This document shows, in pieces, positions 34,282 to 44,962 of a stretch of 44,962 nt of DNA. The DNA lies in the NCBI GenBank assembly GCA_002102555.1, contig MCFL01000196.1, forward strand, positions 1 through 44,962, given 5' to 3'. Numbering within the stretch: the first letter of the stretch is position 1; the number at the start of each line of letters is the position of its first letter. The notes beneath the pieces are model-generated. The model had not been told where the DNA came from. It made no database searches and worked only from the letters and a program-made list of their open reading frames with translations. The translations under genes were made by a program, and so were the position numbers. Origin of the DNA: Catenaria anguillulae PL171. Taxonomy: Eukaryota; Blastocladiomycota; Blastocladiomycetes; Blastocladiales; Catenariaceae.

Positions 34282-36718
34282 CGCATGGCTACTTACATCC
34301 AGGTGCTCAGTCATTGAGGACGATCGAAAAGAGACGTGGGATGGGTAACCTGTACATGACCCTAAAGCTCCCACAAACTGCTTTCATGTGTATGCCTTCG
34401 ACATCAAGGCTACCTTGATGTCGCGTGCATCGTGAAAACCCGTGTCCGTGTCCGTCCAAAACGTACAGCATTGTGCTGCAGCACACGAATGCAAGGATCA
34501 TGGCATATTTACGATGGAGGGACTGGATCAATATGCTCGGCGACCACGCGTGGCAAGTCGCCGGCCCTCTCCATTGCCAACCATGCTTCTGGACCCGAAA
34601 GGAAAGGAAAGCAATCGGAAGAAACATCAGGAGCCTGAAACACGGCACCACCACATGCGATGGCGGCCCGTTGTTCCATGCACAAACAACCGCATGCCGG
34701 ACGAAATAAAGTAAAATCACAAGAGATAGTGCCGGCAAATGCCTCCGCTGAATCCCGCGGTGCACTGCCCATTGCTTGCAATCGGCTCGGGGTCAACGGA
34801 GCGAGCGAGTTCCTGTTTCGGCTGAGCAAAGGCGATCACATTATCATGCATCCGAGTCAGTGGACGCCATGTCTTTTGCTGGGCCCAGTCGGATGCGGAT
34901 AGGTAAAAAATGTGGTGTGGTTACCGTCATGTGGTCCTGTTACAGTCAGTATCATCCGCAATTGCAATCGATCCGATACACTAGCTAGCTTGTGGTTTTC
35001 CGGCGGTGCTGGGATGCACATGTCGGTTCGCATGGCATACGATGACATAACATGGTTAACCTGGCGTGGGCGGGACCTGTGCCCATGGACGCCGAGCACC
35101 CGCCGTTCCCGCCGTCACGGTTCCGACGAGTGTAAATGTCAAACTCTGTCAGGCATTTCTTTTTCTCGTTTGTCGCAGATGACTGCCAGAAGGTTCCCCG
35201 TTTTGCCACAAAAAGTCATGAGCAGTTTGCAGGACGGTAGCGCTCGCCATTCTCCGTCCACTCCGTTATCTCACTCAATTGAATGTTGGGATGAGTGGCC
35301 TTCAGGCTGGCCCCATAAAGCTAACTGGCTCCCTCTGTGCCCATCACTGGTCTGGTGTCTTCCGTCTCACAGTCTCTCGAGATTCCAACCTTGCCCTGGT
35401 TTACAGTAAAAGCCGGTCTCGAGTCCTGTTTCAGAACATCAGCATCCTGTATGTACGTCAGATGCATCCCATTCCCACCTTTGCAAGCGACCGAAATCAA
35501 CCAGTCTGCTGTGATAAAGTTTCACGAAGTTGTATACACTTTCGAAGGCCCGTTCAAGCGGTACTTGGATGCAACGTGTCGATGAGGCTGCAACGTTGTG
35601 TCAGCCGCGAGCAGATTGATGATTAAAACCGTCACCGTCGACTCACTCATGGCCACCTTGATTTTCCGCATGTCGGTTTGCTCCAGTATTCGGCTTTCAT
35701 CACACTTTACGACTCAAGTCGAACCGACCTCAAACCTCTACCCATTCAACAATCAAATCCGATCGTTGGCGGAGAACTCAATCTGCCTGGTTTGCAAGTT
35801 CAACCCCGCCTTCCCTCGGCCCGATTTCCACAAAAAGGAAGTGGGCAACTCGGCTCATACTCGCCTCGGTACAGCTTCGGCTCCATCCACTCTCTGCAAC
35901 ATATGTACAAATATCTTCCCGCAGTTAATTGGTACGTTCTGGGCTGCACTTTGCTTCATCTCGCCTCATTCCATCCTTCCTGTTCCGTCCACGTCCACGT
36001 CAATGGCTCTGGAAAATTGGAAGCATCGTCGTCGGTTTTTACGAACGCTCATCATGAATTCATCACCATTCAAGAGTTTCGCCCCCAACAACTCACACAC
36101 GGCCATGTACATATGACTTCAGACCAATTGCCGGCACTCTGTGCAAGCACTCGCATCACCACGCACATCGCCACAAGGATTTTTACCTGCCTCCGTTCGC
36201 CGATCCGCCAACCTGCCGCAAGCACGATTCTATCACAGCACTTGCCCATCACTCAACACGCCATAGAAGTGTCCGAGATAGAGGCCAATTCCGTTGCAAT
36301 CTGTGTGAATTCCATACACCGTACCGTGACGTGCGACCTGCAACGCAACGCATCCGGGTACTAATTACCTACTTGAAACGAGTGCGTGTCTGCGCGTTCC
36401 ATACTGCACATGCCATGAATTCTCGTTTGGCATTGTGAATTCACCTGCTGCTTCCCGCTTACCGCTTGCGTCTCGCCATTGCCTTGCCCAGCGTCGTGAG
36501 AATCGGCAATCGACCTGCGCTGACCTCCGCTATCTTGCGCGGTTTCGATTTGCGACGAGCGCCTGCAGGTTCTGAGTGTTAGCGGTTCAAAACGCCCTTT
36601 CACCCACACCGCACTCCGGCGCTCAGCCTCGACTTGGACCCGCCCACACACTTGTCCGTAAGTCTGACTGCATTCCTGCCCGCCATCCAGTCCCAGTCTG
36701 TCCTTGCCCATTGCCGCC
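34282..36718. other. Gene-poor stretch of about 2.4 kb, nothing identified
   Basis: Several frames of 90-230 residues exist, the longest at 35678-36364 on the top strand, but none shows a recognised domain or a credible start. The last few hundred bases should hold the promoter and leader of the membrane-protein gene at 36719. Confidence 0.4.
34399..34423. repeat. Perfect 11-bp inverted repeat with 3-base loop
   Basis: CGACATCAAGG at 34399-34409 is followed by CTA and then its exact reverse complement at 34413-34423. It lies ~120 bases after the stop of the LIM gene and could form a hairpin in its 3' untranslated RNA. Confidence 0.9.
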
Positions 36719-38917
36719 ATGTCGTCGCAATTCCAGCCCAGTCAACCTCTCTCCCCCCGGTCAACCCGTCCTTCATCCCCTGTGGATAGCTCATTTGCTG
36801 GGAACGATACCGCGAGCCCTGTCACTCCCTTGACACCCAGCCTTCTGTTTGCCAGCCTGGCATGTCCCCTGGCATCCTCTGAGCCTGTCCTCTCTCCCAT
36901 CAGCGCCAGGACGCAATCCCCCATTGATTCCTCAACATCTCCCAACACACAAACCGCAAACCCACCAATAACATCAATCCGCGTCATTCCCCCATCTCCG
37001 GCAACCGCTCATTCAACCATCGCAGCGCCCCAGCCCATCATCTCACGCAACACAGTCTCGCCGAGTGCTGGAGCCGCTGCGACATATGGCCAATCCTATC
37101 CACCCAGACCGTCCAGCGCAAACCGGCAAGATCGCGCAGGCACACTCGCTCAGCGCGTTCTGAATCCTCCTCCAGTTCAATCTACGCTATTCGAGTCCAA
37201 CTCGGCGCTGCTCGGAACCGCACCAAGCTCATCTTTGCCCAAGCTCGAGGATCCACTGATTCCATTGCCTGCATTCACCTCGGAAGCGCATCCTCCCCGC
37301 CCGCGGCGCTCGGCAACAGAAGATCCTACTCAGCCTCAGCCGGGCGTGCATCCCGTGGCCGAATACCTGTACAATTCGTCTCTTCTTGCGTCGTCCCTCA
37401 TTCATTCCACGGTCCCGCACAACCTCGGACTCGTCCGGCGCGCATCATCAACTGGTCACTTGCCGCTGCTTCTCGTTCCGTCACGCTTCACGTCCATCCC
37501 GACGACACCAATCTCCAAAGAAGCTTGGCTCGCTTCGCAAGGTCGGCTACCACTTCCTTCATCCGACTCTGAGGCCAATGGCCATTCCTCAGATACTGGA
37601 TCCATCCGCACACCTCATTCCCATCATTCTCGCCGTTCATCACGCGTGACCCATCTCCCGAAATCAAACACGCTCGCCGGATCTCGCCGCGGATCAGTCA
37701 CGTCCACGAAGTCACTTGCGCCCAGTTCTCGATTGAGGCACAAGCGTCCTCGCCGACCCATTTCACCTGGCGTCAGTTCGGCCGGCCCGTATTCGGCAGA
37801 GGATGACGCGGCGCAAGCGGCGGATTCAGATAGTAGCAGTGCCGAGGATAGAGACCAATGTGGCGTTGGCGCGTCACGCGGTTATGCCACGTTTGCACCA
37901 ACATGGCTTGTTGACGACGAAGCACTGGGCGTGTCGGATCGGTCGTCGCCTGACAATGGTGTTGGCAGTAGCAAGGATTTGTCGACCGGAGGACCATCAC
38001 CAATGGTACTGGGACCCGCTGTTGCGACCAAGGTGGCCAACCGGGTGGGTTTTAACGGAGCTTTTGTCGAGTATGACGTCGAGGCCGATTCATTTGACGT
38101 GGAGAGCGAGGGCGAATTCGCGCCATTACTCGGCGGACGCCAACCTCATCCACTTCGATCGAGGAGACCCGGCCCGCCGCCGCCGCACAGATTGCTCTTA
38201 CTCGTGTTTCTTCTTGCTGGCGCTGCTGTTGTCATTGTACTATTCGTTTTCCTCGTTTACGCCTCAACACACCCGCTTGCCTCGTTCAAAATCCGGGTCG
38301 GCTCCACTCAGTTCTTGTGGACGACTCCTGCTGCATCATCTTCTTCCTCAAGTTCCGCAACTGTTGGTGCTGCCATGCGCCGGCGAAGGTCACCCAAACC
38401 ATCAGTTGTCCTCGACGGGTTCCAATTGTCGCTCAATGTATCGGGCTTCAACAAGAATTTCATGTCCGACATTGTCCTTAGACAAGACCAACTACTCTCG
38501 GTCGTCCTCGTCGAATGGCGCGGTCCACTCCTCTCATCCACCACTACCAACACCTCGTCTCCGTCACCTGAATCCGCCAACCAACCCCCATTCAACTGCG
38601 ACTCGATTCCCGCCATGTCACGATCCTCACTTGGCAACCTTTCGCTGCACAAGCACAAACATCAGTTCACATTCCCACCAGGTGCCTCATCAAGATGGAC
38701 TGTTGCCGCCAACATTCGCCACCCGCGATCCGAGGACGAGGACTTGGACGACAAAGACCCCGTGTGGCATCGGTACCGAACCAGCGCCCAGCCCGCGTAT
38801 TCATATTACTTGGCAATTCATGGCGAGTACGCGTACACGCAAGCATGGGTAGTGGAGCGCGAGATCCCAGTGTGTGTGATTCACCAGCTGCCGCCCGCCC
38901 CGTCAAAAGCGATGTGA
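36719..38917 (+). CDS. Type II membrane protein with LEA2/Vac7-like luminal domain
   Basis: One uninterrupted frame of 732 residues from the ATG at 36719 (another ATG lies five codons upstream). The first ~480 residues are Ser/Pro/Thr-rich with basic clusters and an acidic stretch (EYDVEADSFDVESEGEF) and should be cytosolic. One membrane segment follows (LLLLVFLLAGAAVVIVLFVF, ~490-512). The ~210-residue C-terminal part has three N-glycosylation sequons (NVS, NTS, NLS) and beta-rich stretches such as PSVVLDGFQLSLNVSGFN and YLAIHGEYAYTQAWVVEREI. This order (disordered cytosolic part, late single helix, C-terminal beta domain) resembles Vac7/Tag1/TMEM106 proteins of the vacuole or lysosome, where Vac7 regulates Fab1. 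That resemblance is of architecture, with weak sequence support. Confidence 0.7.
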   Translation: MSSQFQPSQPLSPRSTRPSSPVDSSFAGNDTASPVTPLTPSLLFASLACPLASSEPVLSPISARTQSPIDSSTSPNTQTANPPITSIRVIPPSPATAHSTIAAPQPIISRNTVSPSAGAAATYGQSYPPRPSSANRQDRAGTLAQRVLNPPPVQSTLFESNSALLGTAPSSSLPKLEDPLIPLPAFTSEAHPPRPRRSATEDPTQPQPGVHPVAEYLYNSSLLASSLIHSTVPHNLGLVRRASSTGHLPLLLVPSRFTSIPTTPISKEAWLASQGRLPLPSSDSEANGHSSDTGSIRTPHSHHSRRSSRVTHLPKSNTLAGSRRGSVTSTKSLAPSSRLRHKRPRRPISPGVSSAGPYSAEDDAAQAADSDSSSAEDRDQCGVGASRGYATFAPTWLVDDEALGVSDRSSPDNGVGSSKDLSTGGPSPMVLGPAVATKVANRVGFNGAFVEYDVEADSFDVESEGEFAPLLGGRQPHPLRSRRPGPPPPHRLLLLVFLLAGAAVVIVLFVFLVYASTHPLASFKIRVGSTQFLWTTPAASSSSSSSATVGAAMRRRRSPKPSVVLDGFQLSLNVSGFNKNFMSDIVLRQDQLLSVVLVEWRGPLLSSTTTNTSSPSPESANQPPFNCDSIPAMSRSSLGNLSLHKHKHQFTFPPGASSRWTVAANIRHPRSEDEDLDDKDPVWHRYRTSAQPAYSYYLAIHGEYAYTQAWVVEREIPVCVIHQLPPAPSKAM

Positions 38918-39649
38918 CTACGTATTATAGTTGAGCGCCTTGCCAGTATTACCCACCTCGCATTGTCGTTCTCGCGTTCATTTATTCTCTTCCCTGGGTG
39001 TTCATGCCTGGTTGCCTTCCCCCTTCCTCCTCAAAGTCTGCTGAGCGTATTGCTTCCATGACCCCTCTGACTGCTTTTTTCTAACACGACTCACTCTTCA
39101 CTATGACTTTTTTTGTTTGTTTTCTTGGTACCTTGCGTGAATTTTGCGTGTTCCCTTCGGTTTTTTCCTCACTGTACCCCACGATTCTTTGCCCTGTCAA
39201 TCGATACATTCATTCCCTTGATGGTTTTGTTTCCCCCACCGCTTCTGTACCTTCGCGCGACCTAGTTCCCACCGCTAGTCTTGAAGTATTTGTGCATACT
39301 CCATACATTTTTTAGGATTATACATTGTCAGCAACATGGCCATCATCCGTTGCGTTTGCTGGGAACAACACCGCTTGGTTCATTGCGCCCCATACAGATT
39401 TATATACAGCCGGCAAGAAGCGTGAATAATTACAAAGCAAACAATCTAATGGCGAAAACGAGGGGAAAAGAAAGAAAAACACCTCGCAAGACACAGAGAC
39501 GTGTGTGTGTGTGAGGGGGGAGGGGTGCCTCCCCGTTCGCTGTCCATGCAAACATTTGCCGCGTGTTCGCAGTTTCAGCGGCCAAGTTGCGACCCACACT
39601 ATATCCCGAGTCTTCAGCTGCTCGCTAAATTCCTCGTTCCATTCACCTG
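38918..39649. other. Intergenic between convergent genes
   Basis: T-rich 3' region of the rightward membrane-protein gene, then an A/G-rich stretch with a TG run (39500-39513) that is the 3' region of the leftward gene. No gene was recognised. Confidence 0.5.
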
Positions 39650-41855
39650 TCACACCGAGGGTCTGGGCGGCCCACTCTCCCCGTCGGCCTTGCCTGCTTT
39701 GGCAGTCACCGCCTTTTTCCGTCGCTTGACTGGCGGCTTTGCTGCCTCGGGCGGCACGCCGCCTTGAAACTGTGCGAAACTTGCAGTTGCGGAAACCGGG
39801 CCAAGTCCAAGAAAGGAGGTTCCGAGCGGTACGGCATCGGTCACGATACCCATATCCGACGACGATGAAACCCTTGTGCGCTTTGGTGCGTCGCTTCTTT
39901 GTCGGTTCGGCGGGTGCTGTCGCGTCAGGTATGGTGGTTTGTGGAGAGGTGCGCTTCTTGGTGGATCGTGAGGGCGTATCCGATCGAGCAACCATGGACA
40001 CATGTGAGACTGGCGTCGACGAAGTCGCCAGAGCTGAGCGCAAGGGCGCACTGGGAATGGTCGGCGGCGGAATACCATGATGCCTTTGCACTGAACCCGA
40101 AATTGCGTGGACGTGAACGGGGACATAGCTGACGACGGCTGAGCGGGGATAGGGTTGGAATTGAGGCCATCCGTCCGTCATGGATGGACCACCAGGCTGG
40201 TGGGGAGGCAAGTAGCTGCTCGTTGCGGGATTGTGTGGTGGCGGAATGAGCCCTCGCCGCGAAGCAGAGGACGCAGAAAGCATGCATTGATGCAGTGTTT
40301 GCTGTGACGACCGGAGCAGGTCATCCAATGATGGCGTTGGCGAGGATGACGGTAATGGGCTGCGAAGCAGCCGATGAGAATGGTGGGATGGCGTCGTAAA
40401 CGCAAGAGCTATAGCTGATTCCAGAGTTGGAGCGAAGTAACGATGGGGCCGCTTGAAGAGATGCGGTGGGGCCGCGGGATGACTGGCCAGTGCCAAAACC
40501 CGACCTGGATTGGACAAAATTCTCGTAATCCATATCAGACCAGCCTTACTTTTCCGGCACTCGGCTGCCCAAGGTTTGGTGGTGCAGGGACCCCGACTCG
40601 TTGGATGTCGCGGCTCCAAAGTAGGCATACGACTTCCGGATTGGGCATTCCATGGGTACTGATGCGTTTGCTCCTCTCCCAGGCATACTTCGGGCTGAAG
40701 TTCGCTGGCGCGGAGTCGGAGAAGCATGCTTTGGGTATAAGGGCGGAGAAGCAACGTCTCGAACTGCACGGTACGCCCGCTGGCCATTGATTGGTCCACC
40801 CGATACCGGAAGTGTGCTGACGTTGATTCGTTGGATTCGAGAATACGGCCAAACCCTGCCCCGTCAACGAGCCAAGTCGACAAGTTTTGAGTCGGTGCCG
40901 AATGCCGACACCATAGTCGATGACAAGCTTGACATGGTGTCCAGATCGGATGGCTCCGCAGCCAAGGATGAAAGTTCGACGGGCTCCTTATCAAGAACTG
41001 ATGACTTTTGCTCGGCAGCTGCCTGAGCGGCGACTTGGTCGAGTTCACGTTGGTCATGTGGAGAACGATGCGTGAATGGAATCAAGCTCAAGGGTCGTAG
41101 CCGTGGAATTTGGTGATGAGGATTGCACCAAGTGTCGTTTGATTGGACTTCTGCGCCTTCTGCTGGTGTGGGCGGACTGGAGCAAGTCAAGAGCTGAAAG
41201 GGTGGGACGGTGACGCGGGGCGGGACCTCACTTGAGAACGGAGTCGCGCTGCACAACAAATGCAATGGCAAACGCGTCAATTCCATTGTCTCACCCACTT
41301 TCAGCGACCACCTGTTGCTGAATGAAACAGTGCTCTTTTGGGAAAGCGTACGCGGTGGTTCCGGAATCCTCCCGGCGCAACTTTGACACGGTGGCTTGCC
41401 GGTACTGTGAGCGAGCCCAATTTGTCCGAGCCTCTTGAATCCCTTGAAGGTATTTTCGGGCGGTTAGGGTGATGCGTGTGGAAGCAAGTGACGGAATGGC
41501 TGACCCACTCGCAGAAGTACTTGACGCGGACGACTTCTTTGAGGTGCTTCGACTGGATCTTGACAACCTGTTTCGGCATGCGGACGGAATAAGCTATCCC
41601 TTCATGCAGGGCAAGTGGCAATCCAGTGCGGACATACTCTAATACGCTGTGACTCGGAAAATACTCCTTTGGCGCACTGGAAGGCTCTCGAGACGCACTT
41701 GGCCATGACGAAAAGAGGAGTGATACTTGAACTTGCGCTCGCAAGTCATTGTCAGCACCACGTGCACTTCGCTGGCTGGATGCAGATGTAACAGGGCCGG
41801 GACTGGAACATGGTTGTTGCTTGTGATGATGCCGTTTTGAGCGGGGCAAATCCAT
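39650..41855 (-). CDS. Unidentified Ser/Pro-rich protein, multi-exon
   Basis: I do not recognise this gene. Exon 1 (41855-41505) starts MDLPRSKRHHHKQQPC and ends LKEVVRVKYFCEW; a 62-nt intron (GTCAGC...TTCAAG, branch CCTAAC) joins it in phase to an exon from 41442 that reads GFKRLGQIGLAHSTGKPPCQ and stays open to about 40866 (ending STMVSAFGTDSKLVDLAR). Further left, C-rich codon use supports FSPKYAWERSKRISTHGMPN (about 40620-40730) and a C-terminal exon ending at 39650 with basic stretches PVKRRKKAVTAK, but I could not fix the joins between 40866 and 40126. The Ser/Pro bias and basic C-terminus suggest a nuclear regulatory protein. The exon map is incomplete. Confidence 0.45.
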
Positions 41856-42453
41856 TGTCCAATTACGGATGCAAATGCATAGAGCGGTAGCGGTCGCAAC
41901 AATGACAGCAAATATCCAAGTGGCCAAGCAAGTGTGCAAAGCGAGGTGCGAATGGTGTCGACTGTTGGAGCAACAAGCCATGCGGTGCGGCAACCTCACG
42001 ACAACGTGGATTTGCGGGTCGAGGGATATGGATAACGGTTGCAAACGCTGCTAGGCTGCACTTTTTCCAAATTCGTATTGCGACAGGTTACCTTTCTGAT
42101 ATAGCTCGAGTTAGGTATGGGGTAATGACTGCAGCGAGTGTTCAGGGGCTCGAGCTGCGGACATTCATTGCACACAAGGACTCACTGAGAGCGTCTTGGT
42201 TGTTTCGTCAGACACATGCGCGTCGCGACTGGTCTGTCCGCACCATCGCCTGACCGTCCACGTTGTGGCAGAGGTGGCTCGGCGTGGGATCAACAAGCAA
42301 AACATATGCCAGATGTACTCATGAAACGGTGCACCAAAGAGGACAAATGAATGAATGTCTCAACAATAAATATGAAAACGTCAAACCCCACGTCAGTGCA
42401 ATGGTCCACCCCCTGCCCCACCCAGACCCCACAATCACGGTTCACACGAATAC
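41856..42453. other. Intergenic between two leftward genes
   Basis: It contains the promoter of the Ser/Pro-rich gene and the 3' end of the calcyphosin-like gene. The frame of the former stays open upstream to 42044 with a hydrophobic run, so a longer N-terminus is possible. Confidence 0.4.
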
Positions 42454-44824
42454 TCAGAGATTCCATTCTTGCCAGACCATGAGTACGAAATAGTTGTCGT
42501 CATCGATGACGGATCCAATATCCGCATAGTACTCTTGGAACTCTTCGCGAGTCACATTCTCGCTACATTCATTACACGACCCGTCAAGTTAGCGACCGTG
42601 CACGAAACGAGAAAGCAGAGTCAGTGGAATGCGGCACGTACCCAAGACATCCCACAGATCTGCCACCGTGTGCGACTTTGGCCCGACGACTGGCCCGTCC
42701 TGATTCAAATGCAAGCGTTACGCAGAGTCAGATTGATTTCAGTATAACCTCTGCGAGCCAACGTACGAGGATTGATAAACACGCATCACCACATCCTTGG
42801 GCACGGATCCATGTCCCATAGCATCCAACCTCGAGTAAGCCTGATCCACAATCTGCACGCGCCTGGGCGTCGGATCCCGCAATCGCATGGCGCGCATCAC
42901 GTGATTCACCGAGACGGCCTCCTCGCCACCCGCCACGTGCTCCCACACGCCCATGGGAATGTCAGTGTTGGCCGACATTCCGTCCGTCGCCACATTCCAC
43001 GCTTCTTTGAATGCTTCGCGATCCACAGTCATGTTGGCATCCGCCTCTGCACGCAGGGCACGGCGCAGCCGCACGAGCGGGCGCGTCATGGGCGTACGAA
43101 AGTATCCGCGGGCAACATGCATGGCGTCGATTTGTCGAGCTTTTTGCTGAGGGATCGCAAGCTGGCCATCGCGGACGCCAATGGCCACAGGTGAGGCGAA
43201 CGAGAAGTAGTTTCCGGTTGGAAGGGAGGGCGCGGCCCGAGCGGGCGGGACTTGGGCCGGCGGTCGTCGAGCGAGTCCTTTTCCCATGGGTATGACAGAT
43301 AGGCGTTGTTTGCTACGGTCACTTTTGTTGGGTGGGCAACGGACGGAGCAGGCGAATGCGCGCGGTCACCACTCAGCCGCTCCAATGTCGACAGTGGGCG
43401 GTCATTGAGCGATAAGCGCTCGAGCCGACGAGCCTCTGCGTCCAAATCGGGCGAAGCGTCGCGAGGTTGGACGGGTGTTGATGCACGAGAAAGGGAACGG
43501 CCGCCCGCTGCACCAGCGCCAACCGGTCGGTCAAGGGACGGATCGCGTGTCGTCGCTGCACGGCTCCACCTCGGATCGGGCGACAGTGATGTAGCATCAC
43601 GGTCGGTGGTTGGCTCAATAATGCGAGGGTGGATGAACTCGGAGTACTTGCCGTCAACGGTTTGAACTTCATCGTCACGGACATGTGGCAATGGCAGAAC
43701 GTCTGCAGGTAAAAACTCGGACCAGCAACCACGAATAATGTCATAGAGTTCGGCGTGTGGCGACAGACAAGCGGACGAGCTCATAGTAGCGGACGAGATC
43801 ATAGCGAGTGGCTTCGAGGTCGAGAGTAAACGTGTCGAGGAACTCGACAAGGACGTGAGCTTCGGAGCGTTTACCTGTTGGGCAGATAGTAGATGCGCAC
43901 GGGTAAATACATTCATTGATGAAAGAGAAGGCGAGCACGGCTAACGCACGAGAGAGGACATCGGGATGGTGGGCAGGTTGGAATCGCCGACGAATATCCC
44001 CAGCCTGAACTCGCGAGTGAATGGTTTGGAACGACTTGAATATCATTTCAATGAGGTCAATTGTTCGAGGCTCGAGTCTCATCTAAAGAAACGGGCGGCA
44101 ACAGGTGAGCATGTGAAAAGAAAGGACAAAGCTAGAGATTAACGAACCCGAAAGGCGTCAATCACTTTTTCGACCATCACCAAACTGCGCCGGCGCTCGT
44201 CAAACTCGGAAAACAAGAGTGCCGTGTCGGGCTTGGTTAGGCCAAGGCGGTGCTCCTCAATGACTTGCTCGAAGCGGGCCATGGAGAGTTCCCCATTGTA
44301 TGCGCTCCGCTGGAGGGAGCGAATGAATGCGAAGACGCCCACGACGCCACGGCCGCAGAGTGCCTCCTGCATACATCAGTATCAAAGGTTAATCATCCGT
44401 TCCAGGCATGCATATATGGTGGCGAAATGGGTCAGATCAGTACCGCAATTTGCATCCGAACTTCGTCCACACGCAACGAATACGCTGCATATGACAAGTC
44501 ACGCTTGAACGGATGGCCCTTGCGAGTAAACTTTGGGCTTGCACGGCCATTTGCCGCAAAAGTGGATGTGTCGACGGCATACGGCGTGCCCGCCCCGAGC
44601 GGGGTCGCGCGATGGCGGCGAAAGGACGCAGATGCGACGGGACGCTGGGCAGTACCGAGCATGATTCCAACAGCAGCGAGTGGCGGTTTGGGAAGGTCGG
44701 TGATCGCACTTGACGTCCGCGACGATGAAACTCCGCCAACGGGTTGGTCTTCAAGCAAAGTGCTTTCGGGTATTAGAGGCAAGCGGGCAGGTTTGAGAGA
44801 ATGCTTTGAGTAACTTTTTCGCAG
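42454..44824 (-). CDS. Calcyphosin-like protein, two degenerate EF-hand units
   Basis: Clear exons: 44824-44444 (first in-frame ATG at 44662), 44366-44148, 44082-43950, 43874 leftward, a long frame to about 42762, then 42699-42642 and 42562-42454. Unit 1 reads IAEALCGRGVVGVFAFIRSL, NGELSMARFEQVIEEHRLGL, HHPDVLSRKRSEAHVLVEFL and TRYDLVRYYEL, following the calcyphosin order including HPKxxSGExxEEEVLxxFLDxF. Unit 2 reads LVRLRRALRAEADANMTVDR, QAYSRLDAMGHGSVPKDVVM and ends EEFQEYYADIGSVIDDDNYF plus VLMVWQEWNL, like the YFIIMMRTAWKL end of CAPSL. All the EF loops lack several calcium ligands. The reading frame cannot be joined cleanly near 43780, 43290 and 42560; this may reflect missed introns, sequence errors or gene decay. 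Calcyphosins occur mainly in ciliated lineages. Confidence 0.65.
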
Positions 44825-44962
44825 CTGCAGGATTTATTGACAACGGAAGCATTCATTTACGTGATACGAGAAAATCTTGCCCGGAACTCACGTTTCGTCA
44901 AAATCATGAAGGTTGTCTGCAAAACGTGCAAGTGCAACCAACACTCCGCAAGATGGGCAACA

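Noticed and set aside
34399-34423. The hairpin as a bacterial-type terminator
   Set aside because: The setting is eukaryotic, there is no T run after it, and termination there does not use such hairpins.
40864-41057. A single 579-residue bottom-strand frame (39318-41057) as one intact protein
   Set aside because: Codon preference shifts between frames along it and its C-terminal part reads into the 3' region; a spliced model with the frame ending at 39650 fits better.

Overview
The window is nuclear DNA of an intron-rich eukaryote, most likely a fungus. Genes are spaced 0.3-2 kb apart, introns are mostly 60-110 nt with GT...AG ends and CTAAC-type branch sites, and third codon positions are C-rich. 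The gene set is polyubiquitin, eL42, eIF2-beta, PLRG1/Prp46, CSN1, Kish/TMEM167, TMEM209, an RTC4-domain protein, a PDE9-like cyclic-nucleotide phosphodiesterase and a calcyphosin-like protein. A PDE9-type enzyme and calcyphosin homologues beside a fungal RTC4-domain protein suggest an early-diverging, flagellated (zoosporic) fungus, for example Blastocladiomycota. That placement is inference from gene content only.

Layout. 1-488 (-): N-terminal module of a second PDE9-like protein, cut by the window edge. 1298-2834 (-): splicing factor PLRG1/Prp46. 3117-3740: doubtful small gene. 4481-5640 (+): four-unit polyubiquitin with a TATA box. 6395-7495 (-): eight-exon histone H3 variant, best read as centromeric CenH3/CENP-A. 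8016-9445 (-): eIF2-beta. 10026-11883 (-): COP9 signalosome subunit 1. 12812-13169 (+): Kish. 13963-14647 and 15299-17714 (+): two related membrane proteins, the second carrying a long cytoplasmic tail with DPF repeats, a SPRY domain and a PPAY motif. 18258-20464 (+): PDE9-like phosphodiesterase. 20800-23109 (-): TMEM209-like protein. 23358-24186 (+): ribosomal protein eL42. 26408-28468 (+): class B bHLH factor. 29568-32904 (+): RTC4-domain protein with a PIP box, SUMO-interacting-like motifs and an AT-hook. 33401-34281 (+): three-LIM protein. 36719-38917 (+): type II membrane protein. 39650-41855 (-): unidentified Ser/Pro-rich protein. 42454-44824 (-): calcyphosin-like protein with two degenerate units.

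The genes do not form one pathway. Many are housekeeping genes of gene expression and proteostasis. The most promising less-described items are the SPRY/DPF/PPAY membrane protein and its short tandem relative, the RTC4 protein that combines PCNA-, SUMO- and DNA-binding motifs, the CenH3 with an extended loop 1, a ubiquitin with unusual residues at positions 25 and 28, and a strong C at intron position +4 (27 of 36 donors) across the whole window.

No tRNA, rRNA, CRISPR array, transposon or virus-derived element was recognised. Two gene-poor stretches (24187-26407 and 34282-36718) remain unexplained.
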